Origin: Variovorax sp. IB41
GTDB taxonomy: Bacteria; Pseudomonadota; Gammaproteobacteria; Burkholderiales; Burkholderiaceae_C
Length of the DNA: 64,000 nucleotides
Direction of reading: 5' to 3'
NCBI RefSeq assembly: GCF_016405905.1
Contig: NZ_JAEFCB010000022.1
Coordinates: 39,093-103,092, forward strand
Shown here: piece after piece, positions 1-7,547 of the stretch
Position numbering within the stretch: position 1 is the stretch's first letter
Layout of the letters: each line of letters starts with the position of its first letter
Program-made: the position numbers and the translations under genes
Notes under the pieces: model-generated
Database searches by the model: none
Told to the model about the DNA's origin: nothing
The model's input: the letters and a program-made list of their open reading frames with translations, nothing else

Positions 1-2
1 CG

Positions 3-566
3 GCCAATGTGGACCAGCTGATCGTGGGCGGCGGCATCGCCAACACCTTCATGCTGGCCGCGGGCCTTTCGATCGGCAAGTCGCTGGCCGAGCCCGACCT
101 CATCGACCAGGCCAAGGCGGTGATCGAGGCCATGCGCGCGCGCGGCGCCGACGTGCCGATTCCCGTGGACGTGGTCACGGCCAAGACCTTCGCGGCCGAC
201 GCGCCCGCCACCGTCAAGGACGCGAGCGACGTGGCCGACGACGACCTGATCCTGGACATCGGCCCGAAGACGGCCGCGATTCTTTCGGCGCAGCTGCACG
301 AAGCCGGCACCATCGTCTGGAACGGCCCGGTCGGCGTGTTCGAGTTCGACGCCTTCGAAGGCGGCACCAAGGCCATCGCGCAGGCGATCGCCCAGAGCAG
401 CGCGTTCTCGATCGCCGGCGGCGGCGACACGCTCGCGGCCATCGCCAAGTACGGCATCGAAAAACAGGTTGGCTACATCTCGACCGGCGGCGGCGCGTTC
501 CTGGAAGTGCTGGAGGGCAAGACCCTGCCGGCCTTCGAGATCCTGTCCAAGCGCGCGGCCGGTTGA
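3..566 (+). CDS. pgk: phosphoglycerate kinase, C-terminal part (cut by window edge)
   Basis: C-terminal part of the glycolytic/gluconeogenic kinase that moves phosphate between 1,3-bisphosphoglycerate and ADP in the cytoplasm. The frame enters from the left edge, so only 187 residues of an enzyme normally near 400 are visible. They form the nucleotide-binding lobe, with WNGPVGVFEFDAF, the GGGDT phosphate loop and the closing STGGGAFLEVLEG. pyk follows 87 bases later on the same strand and no terminator hairpin was seen between them, so the two may share a transcript. Identification is secure; the start lies outside the window. Confidence 0.97.
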   Translation, partial: ANVDQLIVGGGIANTFMLAAGLSIGKSLAEPDLIDQAKAVIEAMRARGADVPIPVDVVTAKTFAADAPATVKDASDVADDDLILDIGPKTAAILSAQLHEAGTIVWNGPVGVFEFDAFEGGTKAIAQAIAQSSAFSIAGGGDTLAAIAKYGIEKQVGYISTGGGAFLEVLEGKTLPAFEILSKRAAG

Positions 567-653
567 ACCCGGCGGCGGGGAATCTCGTGAGGGTGACTTC
601 CGTCAGACACACAAAGTGTATACAGTAGCGAATACAAAACGGAGACCCATTTC

Positions 654-2102
654 ATGAGCACGGATCGCATCCCCCGCCACGCCACCAAGATCGTCGCCAC
701 GCTCGGCCCGGCGTCCAGCACCCCCGAACTGCTGGAGAAGATGATCCAGGCCAAGGTCAGCGTGGTGCGCCTGAACTTCAGCCACGGCACCGCGCAGGAC
801 CACATCGACCGCGCCCTGATGGTGCGCGAGGCCGCCCGCAAGACGGGCCGCGAAGTGGCCATCATGGCCGACCTGCAGGGCCCGAAGATCCGCGTCGGCC
901 GCTTCGCGCAGGGCAAGGTGCTGCTCGAAGCGGGCGCCAAGTTCGTGCTCGATGCTTCCCGCACCGAGCCCGGCGACATCGATGCCGTGGGCCTCGATTA
1001 CAAGGACCTGCCGCGCGACGTGAAGCCCGGCGACCGGCTGCTGCTGAACGACGGCCTGATCGTGCTGATCGTGGACGGCGTCAAGGGCGAGGCGGTCTAC
1101 ACCACCGTCAAGCTGGGCGGCGAGCTCTCGAACAACAAGGGCATCAACAAGCAGGGCGGCGGCCTCACCGCCCCCGCGTTGACCGCCAAGGACATGGAAG
1201 ACATCAAGACCGCGATGAGCTTCCAGGCCGACTACGTGGCCGTGAGCTTTCCGAAGAACGCCACCGACATGGAAATGGCCCGCCAGCTGTGCAACGTGGC
1301 TGCGGCCGAATTCGGCCACAAGCCCGGCATGATCGCCAAGATCGAGCGCGCCGAAGCGATCCCGAAGCTCGAAGAGATCCTGCGCGCGAGCGACGGCATC
1401 ATGGTCGCCCGCGGCGACCTGGCGGTGGAAGTCGGCAATGCCGCCGTGCCCGCGCTTCAGAAAAAGATGATCCGCATGGCGCGCGACATGGACAAGGTGG
1501 TGATCACCGCGACCCAGATGATGGAGTCGATGATCACCAACCCCGTGCCCACCCGCGCCGAGGTGAGCGACGTGGCCAATGCCGTGCTCGACGGCACCGA
1601 TGCCGTGATGCTCTCGGCCGAAACCGCCTCGGGCCGCTACCCGCTGGAGACCGTGCAGGAGATGAGCCGCATCTGCGAGGCTGCCGAAGCCGCGGAAGAC
1701 AAGATGCTCGATGCCGATTTCAGCGGCAAGACCTACAGCCGCATCGACCAGTCGATCGCGATGGGCGCGCTCTTCACCGCGCACCACCTGGGCGCCAAGG
1801 CCATCGTGGCGCTGACCGAGTCGGGCTCCACGATGCTGTGGATGAGCCGCCACCGCGCGCACATCCCGATGTACGCCCTGACCTCGCGCCTGGCCACGCA
1901 GCGCAAGCTCGCGCTGTACCGCAACGTGCGCCCGCTCCTGATGGACTCGCAGACCGACCGCGACACCGCGCTCGAACAGGCCGAAGCCCATCTGAAGAAG
2001 CGCGGCATCGTGCAGAGCGGCGATGTCTACGCCATCACCTGCGGCGAGCCGATGGGCGCCCCGGGCGGCACCAACATGCTGAAGATCTGCCGCGCAAGCT
2101 GA
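654..2102 (+). CDS. pyk: pyruvate kinase
   Basis: Converts phosphoenolpyruvate and ADP to pyruvate and ATP, the last step of glycolysis. The 482-residue protein has the usual bacterial length and order: N-terminal TKIVATLGPASS, the active-site signature KIERAEAIPKLEEIL followed by ASDGIMVARGDLAVEV, the MLSAETASGRYPLE segment, and a C-terminal allosteric domain. ATG at 654 is preceded by a GGAG ribosome site. It lies between pgk and fba, but the acdS-acdR pair and an esterase now separate it from fba. A strong hairpin terminator follows at 2121-2146. Confidence 0.97.
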   Translation: MSTDRIPRHATKIVATLGPASSTPELLEKMIQAKVSVVRLNFSHGTAQDHIDRALMVREAARKTGREVAIMADLQGPKIRVGRFAQGKVLLEAGAKFVLDASRTEPGDIDAVGLDYKDLPRDVKPGDRLLLNDGLIVLIVDGVKGEAVYTTVKLGGELSNNKGINKQGGGLTAPALTAKDMEDIKTAMSFQADYVAVSFPKNATDMEMARQLCNVAAAEFGHKPGMIAKIERAEAIPKLEEILRASDGIMVARGDLAVEVGNAAVPALQKKMIRMARDMDKVVITATQMMESMITNPVPTRAEVSDVANAVLDGTDAVMLSAETASGRYPLETVQEMSRICEAAEAAEDKMLDADFSGKTYSRIDQSIAMGALFTAHHLGAKAIVALTESGSTMLWMSRHRAHIPMYALTSRLATQRKLALYRNVRPLLMDSQTDRDTALEQAEAHLKKRGIVQSGDVYAITCGEPMGAPGGTNMLKICRAS

Positions 2103-2120
2103 GCACGCTCTCGGCAAGGC

Positions 2121-2146
2121 AAAGGCCGGCGCATGCCGGCCTTTTT
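2121..2146 (+). terminator. rho-independent terminator after pyk
   Basis: Nine-base arms AAGGCCGGC and GCCGGCCTT (2122-2130 and 2135-2143) enclose a GCAT loop and run into five T residues. It lies in the 64-base gap between the convergent ends of pyk and acdS. The opposite strand reads the same stem followed by a short T run, so it may also stop acdS transcription. Confidence 0.85.
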
Positions 2147-2166
2147 CGTTGCGCGGTTCCGTCCGC

Positions 2167-3183
2167 TCAGCCGTTGCGGAAGAGGAAGCTGTAGGCGTTC
2201 AGCGCCGGCACGCCGCCCAGGTGGGCGTAGAGCACCTTCGAGCCGGCCGGAAATTCTCCGAGCCGCACCTTCTCGATCATCCCGTGCATCGACTTGCCCT
2301 CGTACACGGGGTCGGTCAGCATCCCTTCGAAGCGCGCGCAGAGGCGGATCGCCTCCAGCGTGCCTTCGTTCGGCAGCCCGTATTCGGGACCGCCGAAGCG
2401 GCGGTCGAGCACCACGTCTTTTTCGGTGATGTCGCGGCCCAGTTCGACGAGTTCGGCCGTGTTCTTTGCGATGCGCACGATCTGCTCGAAGGTCTGCTGC
2501 GGCTTGGCCGAGGCGTCGATGCCGATCACGCGGTCGGCGCGGCCATCGGCTGCGAAGCCCACCACCATGCCGGCCTGCGTGCTGCCGGTCACGGCGCAGA
2601 CCACGACGTAGTCGAACTTGAAGCCGAGTTCGGCCTCTTGCTGGCGCACTTCTTCGGCGAAGGCCACGAAGCCCAGGCCGCCCTTCGGATGCTCGGAGCA
2701 ACCCGCCGGAATCGGAAAAGGCTTGCCGCCCGCCTGGCGCACGCTTTCCATCGCGTCTTCCCAGCTCTTGCGGATGCCGATGTCGAAGCCCGCCGCATCG
2801 AGCCGCACGTCGGCGCCCAGGATGCGCGACATCTCGATGTTGCCGACCCGGTCGTACAGCGCGTCGGAGTAGTTGACCCAGTTCTCCTGCACCAGCACGC
2901 ACTTCATGCCCAGGTGCGCGGCCACCGCGGCCACTTGGCGCGTCTGGTTCGACTGGATGCCGCCGATGGACACCAGCGTGTCGTAGCCGCCTTCGAGCGC
3001 CTCGGGGATCAGGTATTCGAGCTTGCGGGTCTTGTTGCCGCCGAAGGCCAGGCCGCTGTTGCAGTCCTCGCGCTTGGCGTAGAGATCGACCTTGCCGCCC
3101 AGGTGCGCGCTCAGGCGCTTGAGCGGGTGGATCGGCGTGGGGCCGAAGGTCAGGGCGTGGCGGGGAAATTTCTTCAGGTTCAT
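2167..3183 (-). CDS. acdS: 1-aminocyclopropane-1-carboxylate (ACC) deaminase
   Basis: PLP enzyme that splits ACC, the plant ethylene precursor, into 2-oxobutyrate and ammonia. The protein has 338 residues, the exact family length. All residues that separate true ACC deaminases from D-cysteine desulfhydrases are present: PLP lysine K51 in GGNKTRK, S78 in GGIQSNQ, Y268, Y294-E295 in DPVYEGKSM and L322 in YAHLGGVPALNAY. The start has a GGAG site 8 bases upstream. It is transcribed divergently from an Lrp-type gene (acdR), the arrangement known for ACC-inducible acdS genes. This points to a plant-associated lifestyle. Confidence 0.96.
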   Translation of the reverse strand: MNLKKFPRHALTFGPTPIHPLKRLSAHLGGKVDLYAKREDCNSGLAFGGNKTRKLEYLIPEALEGGYDTLVSIGGIQSNQTRQVAAVAAHLGMKCVLVQENWVNYSDALYDRVGNIEMSRILGADVRLDAAGFDIGIRKSWEDAMESVRQAGGKPFPIPAGCSEHPKGGLGFVAFAEEVRQQEAELGFKFDYVVVCAVTGSTQAGMVVGFAADGRADRVIGIDASAKPQQTFEQIVRIAKNTAELVELGRDITEKDVVLDRRFGGPEYGLPNEGTLEAIRLCARFEGMLTDPVYEGKSMHGMIEKVRLGEFPAGSKVLYAHLGGVPALNAYSFLFRNG

Positions 3184-3321
3184 CGACGCAGCTCCGAGGG
3201 GGGTTGAAGCTGTCGATCGTAGAAAGAAGGGCTCGCAACGTGCTTGCGAAGTTCATGGCAGTTTCGGGAAAAAAGAAGGCAAGATGCGCCGATAAAAGAC
3301 TTTCAGTTCAAGGATGCCTCC
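3184..3321. promoter_or_regulatory. acdS-acdR divergent intergenic region
   Basis: The 138 bases between the divergent acdS and acdR starts must hold both promoters and the Lrp-type operator. The stretch is richer in A and T than its flanks, for instance GGGAAAAAAGAAGGCAAG near 3267-3284. I could not assign -35/-10 boxes or an Lrp site with confidence. Confidence 0.45.
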
Positions 3322-3807
3322 ATGAGCACAACAAAGTTGCGTTCGTCGGTGGAGCTCGATCGCACCGACCGCGCGATCCTGCGCGCGCTGCAGCGCGACG
3401 CCTCGGTGTCGAACGTCGCGCTGGCCGCCAAGGTGAACCTCAGCGCCCCGGCGTGCCTGCGCCGCGTCGAGCGCCTGAAGGAAGCCGGGTTCATCAAGGG
3501 CATCGTCGCGCTGCTCGATCCGGACGCGCTGGAGGTCGGCATGCTGGTGATGATCGGCGTGGTGCTCGACCGCTCCACGCCCGACTCGTTCTCCGACTTC
3601 GAGAAGGCCGCGCAGAAGGTCTCGGGCTGTCTCGAATGCCATGTGGTCTCGGGCGAGTTCGACTACTTCATGCTCGTGCGCACGCGCGACAACGACAGCT
3701 TCAACCGCCTGCATGCCGAGCAGCTGCTGTACCTGCCAGGCGTGCGGCAGATCCGCACCTTCGTGGTCTTGAAGCAGGTGCTGTCGACCACGCAGCTTCC
3801 GATCTGA
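3322..3807 (+). CDS. acdR: Lrp/AsnC-family regulator of acdS
   Basis: 161-residue Lrp/AsnC-type regulator. The N-terminal winged helix-turn-helix (LDRTDRAILRALQRD, then VALAAKVNLSAPACLRRVER) is followed by the RAM ligand-binding domain, with SGEFDYFMLVRTRD as a typical core. In other ACC deaminase loci the divergent Lrp-type gene activates acdS in response to ACC; that role is inferred here from the shared promoter region. ATG at 3322 fits the family N-terminus; the frame stays open upstream but that part has no family resemblance. Confidence 0.88.
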   Translation: MSTTKLRSSVELDRTDRAILRALQRDASVSNVALAAKVNLSAPACLRRVERLKEAGFIKGIVALLDPDALEVGMLVMIGVVLDRSTPDSFSDFEKAAQKVSGCLECHVVSGEFDYFMLVRTRDNDSFNRLHAEQLLYLPGVRQIRTFVVLKQVLSTTQLPI

Positions 3808-3842
3808 CGAAACCGCGGCGCGCCCGCGTGCGTACTGGTGCG

Positions 3843-4772
3843 ATGAGCTTTCCCACCTTCGCGTCCCTTCGCCAGCGTCGCAGCGCCATCGCTACCGCTT
3901 TCACCGTCACCGCAGCCGCCGTGCTGTCGGCCTGCTCCCCGATCAAGGTGCTCAACGGGCTGGTGCCGGAAGACACCTACCAGTTCCAGGGCGGCATCGC
4001 CTATGGCGCGGCGCCCCGGCAGCAGCTGGACGTCTACCAGCCGCTGCCCGCCACGCCGCCGGCACGGGGCGCGCGCCCGCTGGTGGTGTTCTTCTTCGGC
4101 GGCACATGGAGCAGCGGTGACCGCGCCAGCTACAAGTTCGTTGGCGAGGCGCTGGCGGCCCGGGGCGCGGTGGTCGTGATTCCCGACTACGGCCTCTCGC
4201 CGGTCTACACCTACCCCGTCTTCGTGCGCGACAGCGCGCTGGCCGTCAAATGGGCGCTCGACAACGCGGCGCAGTTGGGCGCCGACCCCAGGCAGGTCTA
4301 CGTGATGGGCCACAGCTCGGGCGGCTACAACGCCGCGATGGTGGCGCTGGACGATCGCTGGCTTGGCGAAATCGGCGCGAGCCCCAGGCAACTCGCCGGC
4401 TGGGTCGGCCTGGCCGGCGCCTACGACTTCCTGCCCATCGGCGACCCGCAGGCGCAGGCCGCCTTCAACTGGCCCAACACGCCGCGCGACTCGCAGCCGC
4501 TCGCGCATGCGAGCGCCGCGTCGCCCCGCGCGCTGCTGATGGCGGCGTCGAAGGACAACCTGGTCTACCCCGACCGCAACACCGGCCAGATGGCCACGGC
4601 GTTGCGCGCCGCCGGGGTGCCGGTGCAGGTGCGGCTGTTCGACAACCTGAGCCACGTCACGCTGATCGGCGCGTTCGGCAAGCCGATCCAGTGGCTCGGA
4701 GGGCCGGTGCTGCCGCCGGTCATGGACTTCCTCGGGTTGGCGTCAGTCCTGTCCCACAAGGGGGCTCGGTAG
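3843..4772 (+). CDS. alpha/beta-hydrolase lipoprotein (carboxylesterase-like)
   Basis: Predicted serine esterase of the alpha/beta-hydrolase fold, 309 residues. A signal peptide ends in a lipobox (AAVLSAC), so it is probably a membrane-anchored lipoprotein in the periplasm. Oxyanion segment FFFGGTWSSGD and nucleophile elbow GHSSGG are visible; a late His in NLSHVTLIG completes the likely triad. The family resembles BD-FAE/carboxylesterases acting on short acyl or feruloyl esters, but the substrate cannot be told. It starts 35 bases after acdR on the same strand and may be cotranscribed with it. Confidence 0.82.
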   Translation: MSFPTFASLRQRRSAIATAFTVTAAAVLSACSPIKVLNGLVPEDTYQFQGGIAYGAAPRQQLDVYQPLPATPPARGARPLVVFFFGGTWSSGDRASYKFVGEALAARGAVVVIPDYGLSPVYTYPVFVRDSALAVKWALDNAAQLGADPRQVYVMGHSSGGYNAAMVALDDRWLGEIGASPRQLAGWVGLAGAYDFLPIGDPQAQAAFNWPNTPRDSQPLAHASAASPRALLMAASKDNLVYPDRNTGQMATALRAAGVPVQVRLFDNLSHVTLIGAFGKPIQWLGGPVLPPVMDFLGLASVLSHKGAR

Positions 4773-4784
4773 AATTGCGGTAGT

Positions 4785-4833
4785 TTTCTCTCGTCTTTCC
4801 GCCTTCTTCTTTCCCTCTTTTCTCCCTATTCCC
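4785..4833 (+). other. pyrimidine-rich leader before fba
   Basis: About 49 bases just upstream of fba are almost all C and T on the plus strand (TTTTCTCTCGTCTTTCCGCC and on). The ribosome site GCGAGG follows it. No stem-loop was seen. Confidence 0.5.
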
Positions 4834-4847
4834 GCGAGGTATTCCCC

Positions 4848-5912
4848 ATGGCACTCGTCTCGATGCGCGAACTGCTGGACCACGCCGCAGCCAACGGCTA
4901 CGGCATTCCGGCCTTCAACGTCAACAATCTCGAACAGGTCCAGGCCGTGATGGAGGCCGCCAAGGAAACCGGCGCCCCCGTCATCCTGCAAGCCAGCGCC
5001 GGTGCCCGCAAATACGCCGGCGAAGCTTTCATCAAGCACCTGATCCAGGCCGCGATCGAGCAGTACCCCAACATCCCGCTGGTCATGCACCAGGACCACG
5101 GCCAGAACCCCGACGTCTGCAAGGGCGCCATCGACCTGGGCTTCAGCTCGGTCATGATGGACGGCTCGCTCGAAGCCGACGGCAAGACCATCGCCAGCTA
5201 CGACTACAACGTGGACGTCACCAAGAAGGTGTCGGACATGGCCCACCGCCTGGGCGTGACCGTCGAAGGCGAGCTCGGCTGCCTCGGATCGCTGGAGACC
5301 ATGAAGGGCGACAAGGAAGACGGCCACGGCACCGACGACACCATGACGCGCGAGCAACTGCTCACCGACCCCGAGCAGGCCGCCGACTTCGTCAAGCGCA
5401 CCCAGATCGACGCGCTGGCCATCGCCATCGGCACCAGCCACGGCGCCTACAAGTTCACCCGCGAGCCCACCGGCGACATCCTGGCGATCGACCGCATCAA
5501 GGAAATCCACCGCCGCATTCCCAACACCCACCTGGTGATGCACGGCTCCTCGAGCGTGCCGCAGGAACTGCTGGCGATCATTCGCCAGTACGGCGGCAAC
5601 ATGAAGGAAACCTACGGCGTGCCCGTCAAGGAAATCCAGGAAGCCATCAAGCACGGCGTGCGCAAGATCAACATCGACACCGACATTCGCCTGGCAATGA
5701 CCGGCGCGGTGCGCAAGTTCCTGGCCGAGAACCCCGAGAAGTTCGACGCCCGCGAATGGCTCAAGCCCGCGCGTGAAGCCGCCAAACTGATCTGCAAGCA
5801 GCGCTACATCGAGTTCGGCTGCGAAGGCCAGGGCGCCAAGATCAAGGGCGACACGCTGCAGGTGGTCGCCGCCAAGTACGCCAAGGGCGAACTGGCCCAG
5901 GAAGTCGTCTAA
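4848..5912 (+). CDS. fba: class II fructose-1,6-bisphosphate aldolase
   Basis: Zinc-dependent aldolase that splits or forms fructose-1,6-bisphosphate. The 354-residue protein matches the CbbA-type class II enzymes of beta-proteobacteria. Visible signatures are HQDHGQNPD (catalytic Asp and metal His), the acidic VEGELGCLGSLE, MHGSSSVPQE and the phosphate-binding KINIDTDIRLAMT. ATG at 4848 is preceded by GCGAGG. It lies between glycolytic and purine genes, an order common in Comamonadaceae. A terminator follows at 5932-5957. Confidence 0.96.
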   Translation: MALVSMRELLDHAAANGYGIPAFNVNNLEQVQAVMEAAKETGAPVILQASAGARKYAGEAFIKHLIQAAIEQYPNIPLVMHQDHGQNPDVCKGAIDLGFSSVMMDGSLEADGKTIASYDYNVDVTKKVSDMAHRLGVTVEGELGCLGSLETMKGDKEDGHGTDDTMTREQLLTDPEQAADFVKRTQIDALAIAIGTSHGAYKFTREPTGDILAIDRIKEIHRRIPNTHLVMHGSSSVPQELLAIIRQYGGNMKETYGVPVKEIQEAIKHGVRKINIDTDIRLAMTGAVRKFLAENPEKFDAREWLKPAREAAKLICKQRYIEFGCEGQGAKIKGDTLQVVAAKYAKGELAQEVV

Positions 5913-5931
5913 AAACTTCCCCGCGATTCGA

Positions 5932-5957
5932 AGGCCACCGTTCGCGGTGGCTTTTTT
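5932..5957 (+). terminator. rho-independent terminator after fba
   Basis: GCCACCG (5934-5940), TTCG loop, CGGTGGC (5945-5951), then six T residues. The UUCG tetraloop makes this a particularly stable hairpin. Confidence 0.92.
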
Positions 5958-5970
5958 CTGCGCGCACAAT

Positions 5971-6011
5971 CCGCTTTCCCGTCACCCGCTTTCCCGTCAC
6001 CCGTTTTCCCA
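5971..6011 (+). repeat. short tandem repeat in purC leader
   Basis: Three consecutive near-copies of a 14-base unit, CCGCTTTCCCGTCA (the third ends CCGTTTTCCC), lie 23 bases before the purC start. They encode nothing obvious and could affect transcript length or translation of purC. Confidence 0.7.
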
Positions 6012-6033
6012 CAGCATCTCTGCCCTTGCTCCC

Positions 6034-6939
6034 ATGACCACCGTCCACACCTCCTCCATCCAGAGCCTGCCCCTGCTTGCGCGCGGCAAGGTGCGCGACA
6101 ACTACGCCGTCGGCGAGGACCGCATCCTGATGGTCGCGAGCGACCGGCTCAGCGCCTTCGACGTGATCATGGGCGAGCCGATTCCCGGCAAGGGCGAGAT
6201 CCTCACGCAGATGGCGCTGTGGTGGTTCGAGCGGCTCGGCCAGCTCTGCCCCAACCACCTGACCGGCGACGCGCCCGAGAGCGTGGTCACCGCCGAAGAG
6301 GTGCCCCAGGTCACCCGGCGCTCGATGCTGGTCAAGCGACTGAAGCCGATTCCGGTGGAGGCCGTGGTGCGCGGCTACCTGGCCGGCAGCGGCTGGAAGG
6401 AGTACCAGGAAAGCCGATCGGTCTGCGGCGTGCCGCTGCCCGAGGGCCTGACCAACGCGAGCAAACTGCCGCGCCCGATCTTCACGCCCGCCGCCAAGGC
6501 CGCGGCCGGCGAACACGACGAGAACATCAGCTACGACCGCGTGGTCGAGATCGTCGGCCCCAAGCTGGCCCAGCAGATCCGCGAGACCAGCATCGCGATC
6601 TACGAAACCGCCGCGCAGATCGCCCTCACCAAGGGAATGATCATTGCCGACACCAAGTTCGAATTCGGCCTGGACGAAGCCGGCACGCTGGTGCTGATGG
6701 ACGAGGTGCTCACGCCCGACAGCTCGCGCTACTGGCCCGTGGAAGGCTACGAGGCGGCGCTCGCCGCCGGCACCAACCCGCCGAGCTACGACAAGCAGTT
6801 CGTGCGCGACTGGCTCGAGGCCACCAAGATCAACGGCAAGCCTTGGGACAAGACGCCGCCGGCGCCGCGCCTGCCGGCCGAGGTGATCGAAAAAACTGCC
6901 GCCAAGTACCGCGAGGCGCTGGAACGCCTCACGGGCTGA
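6034..6939 (+). CDS. purC: SAICAR synthetase (phosphoribosylaminoimidazole-succinocarboxamide synthase)
   Basis: Joins aspartate to CAIR with ATP in de novo purine synthesis. 301 residues, typical of the single-domain bacterial enzyme. Signatures: GKVRDNYAVGEDRILMVASD near the N-terminus, SDRLSAFDVIM, VVRGYLAGSGWKEYQ, and the SAICAR motif LVLMDEVLTPDSSRYW. ATG 6034 begins MTTVHTSSIQSLPLL; the frame is open upstream but that stretch is the tandem-repeat leader. purE and purK lie about 3.4 kb downstream, separated by an accessory block. Confidence 0.96.
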   Translation: MTTVHTSSIQSLPLLARGKVRDNYAVGEDRILMVASDRLSAFDVIMGEPIPGKGEILTQMALWWFERLGQLCPNHLTGDAPESVVTAEEVPQVTRRSMLVKRLKPIPVEAVVRGYLAGSGWKEYQESRSVCGVPLPEGLTNASKLPRPIFTPAAKAAAGEHDENISYDRVVEIVGPKLAQQIRETSIAIYETAAQIALTKGMIIADTKFEFGLDEAGTLVLMDEVLTPDSSRYWPVEGYEAALAAGTNPPSYDKQFVRDWLEATKINGKPWDKTPPAPRLPAEVIEKTAAKYREALERLTG

Positions 6940-6948
6940 GCGATAGCG

Positions 6949-7030
6949 CCCCCCGGCTTTTCACTTCGCTTCGCTGCGTGTAATTCGCCACCTCCCGAGG
7001 GGGAGGCGCGGCTCGCCTTGGGGCGGCCCG
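6949..7030. repeat. C/G-rich intergenic repeat element, copy 1
   Basis: About 80 bases between the convergent purC and META genes. Contains CCTCCCGAGGGGGAGG with pairing arms and CACTTCGCTTCGCTGCGTG. Read on the minus strand it follows the order of copies at 8821 and 13130: GGGCCGCCCC block, CCCC/GGGG stem, then a CGAAGTG-type block and a run of G. It is a probable member of a dispersed REP-like family and may act as a terminator-like hairpin. Confidence 0.65.
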
Positions 7031-7043
7031 GCGGCTGCCGCCT

Positions 7044-7484
7044 TCAGCGGTTCCCCGAGCTCAACGTCGCCACGGTCCGCCCGCCGGCGTCCAGCAGCGC
7101 GAGCCGCCCCGGCGCAAGGCTGTAGCTCGAGGTGCTCTGCAGGGCCGAGAGGAACTGCGCTTCGTTGGCGCCGCGCACCGGGTCCGCGCAGGCCATGCGC
7201 GTGGCCGCCAGCTGCCCGATCTTCAATGTGATGCCGCTGCGGGTGTAGGTGCCCGAGACGCGGTTGCAGCCGCCCGAGCCGCTCACGCGGCCGCTGCTGC
7301 GGTCGAACTGGATCTGCGCATCGCCACCCGGCGTGATGGACTCGTCGCCCAGCTGCGTGAGGCGCCAGAGCGGGCCTTCGATGGGTTCGTCCAGGCTGAT
7401 GCCGCTCCCGCAGCCGGTCAAGGTGATCAACAGCGCGGCCGTGGCAAGCACGGGGAGCGCAATGTGGCGGGCGAAGGAACGCAT
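7044..7484 (-). CDS. META-domain lipoprotein (HslJ-like)
   Basis: 146-residue protein with a lipoprotein signal (LLITLTGC lipobox) followed by a META domain: EGPLWRLTQLGDESI, the core RVSGSGGCNRVSGTYTRSG, and ATRMACADP with paired cysteines. META/HslJ proteins are outer-envelope lipoproteins, some linked to novobiocin resistance or heat shock; no specific role can be assigned here. ATG at 7484 is preceded by GGAAAG. The upstream-extended frame from 7532 lacks a comparable signal and overlaps no known motif. Confidence 0.85.
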   Translation of the reverse strand: MRSFARHIALPVLATAALLITLTGCGSGISLDEPIEGPLWRLTQLGDESITPGGDAQIQFDRSSGRVSGSGGCNRVSGTYTRSGITLKIGQLAATRMACADPVRGANEAQFLSALQSTSSYSLAPGRLALLDAGGRTVATLSSGNR

Positions 7485-7547
7485 GGCCAGTCTTTCCTTT
7501 TGAATCTGCAACAAGATGAAATCGGGCGCCATCGTATGCGACGACGC

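Noticed and set aside
603..2117. 504-residue minus-strand frame opposite pyk
   Set aside because: Low-complexity composition and complete overlap with pyruvate kinase; shadow frame.
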